A stretch of DNA of 5,306 nucleotides from Candidatus Sulfopaludibacter sp. SbA3. Lineage in GTDB: Bacteria > Acidobacteriota > Terriglobia > Bryobacterales > Bryobacteraceae. Made by a program: the position numbers and the translations under genes. Positions 5,291 through 5,306 of this stretch are shown one piece after another; position 1 is the first letter of the stretch; every line of letters starts with the position of its first letter. Below the pieces are notes generated by a model. The model saw only the letters and a list, made by a program, of their open reading frames with translations. It was not told the DNA's origin and did no database searches. The stretch spans positions 1 to 5,306 of the forward strand of contig CAMAUG010000281.1 of NCBI GenBank assembly GCA_945861255.1. Direction: 5' to 3'.

Positions 5291-5306
5291 TCAGGTATCA
5301 TGATCT
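5291..5306 (+). promoter_or_regulatory. Second copy of the cupin promoter-like motif at the window edge
   Basis: TCAGGTATCATGATCT matches 4218-4234 (TCAGGTTATGATGATCT) with one gap and one mismatch. It contains TATCAT as a -10-like hexamer. It may be the promoter of a gene beginning beyond the window; the sequence stops here, so this cannot be judged further. Confidence 0.3.

Overview
This is a GC-rich bacterial window of 5.3 kb. It holds four complete protein genes, all on the + strand, the probable tail of a fifth at the left edge, and a roughly 600-base interval between genes that looks like a gene for a large structured RNA on the - strand. The taxon cannot be fixed from the sequence. A Gram-negative with Tat export and a periplasm is implied by MsrP/MsrQ and by the Sec signal peptide of the last gene. 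The overall style (high GC, weak Shine-Dalgarno sites on some genes, long non-coding gaps) would suit an acidobacterium, but that is an impression only.

Left part (1-1965): after a probable C-terminal fragment (1-39) there is a 340-base gap with several hairpins. Then come msrP (381-1307) and msrQ (1327-1965), 19 bases apart. They encode the Tat-exported molybdopterin reductase and its haem b membrane partner, which together repair methionine sulfoxide in periplasmic proteins using electrons from the respiratory chain.

Middle (1938-3383): the 3' end of msrQ runs into a 34-base-period array of hairpin repeats (three units, the third degenerate with a compensatory change), then another stem-loop. 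Next are a fold-type IV PLP aminotransferase/lyase (2079-2951) and, 30 bases on, a small protein with four CxxC zinc knuckles (2982-3383). These two are probably co-transcribed; their functional link is unknown.

Right part (3384-5306): 3405-4011 carries no credible protein on either strand. It is bounded by a perfect 11-bp inverted repeat and filled with local helices. On the - strand it is preceded by a promoter-like TTGACC-17-CATTAT with A/T-rich DNA upstream, placed so that transcription would start at or within about 2 bases of the terminal repeat. I read this as a candidate ~607-nt stand-alone structured RNA, and it is the main novelty of the window. After a further non-coding stretch with hairpins and a 12-bp tandem repeat comes a secreted two-domain cupin protein (4281-5231), followed by a GC-rich hairpin and a T-rich stretch. 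A promoter-like motif found ahead of the cupin gene recurs at the very end of the window.
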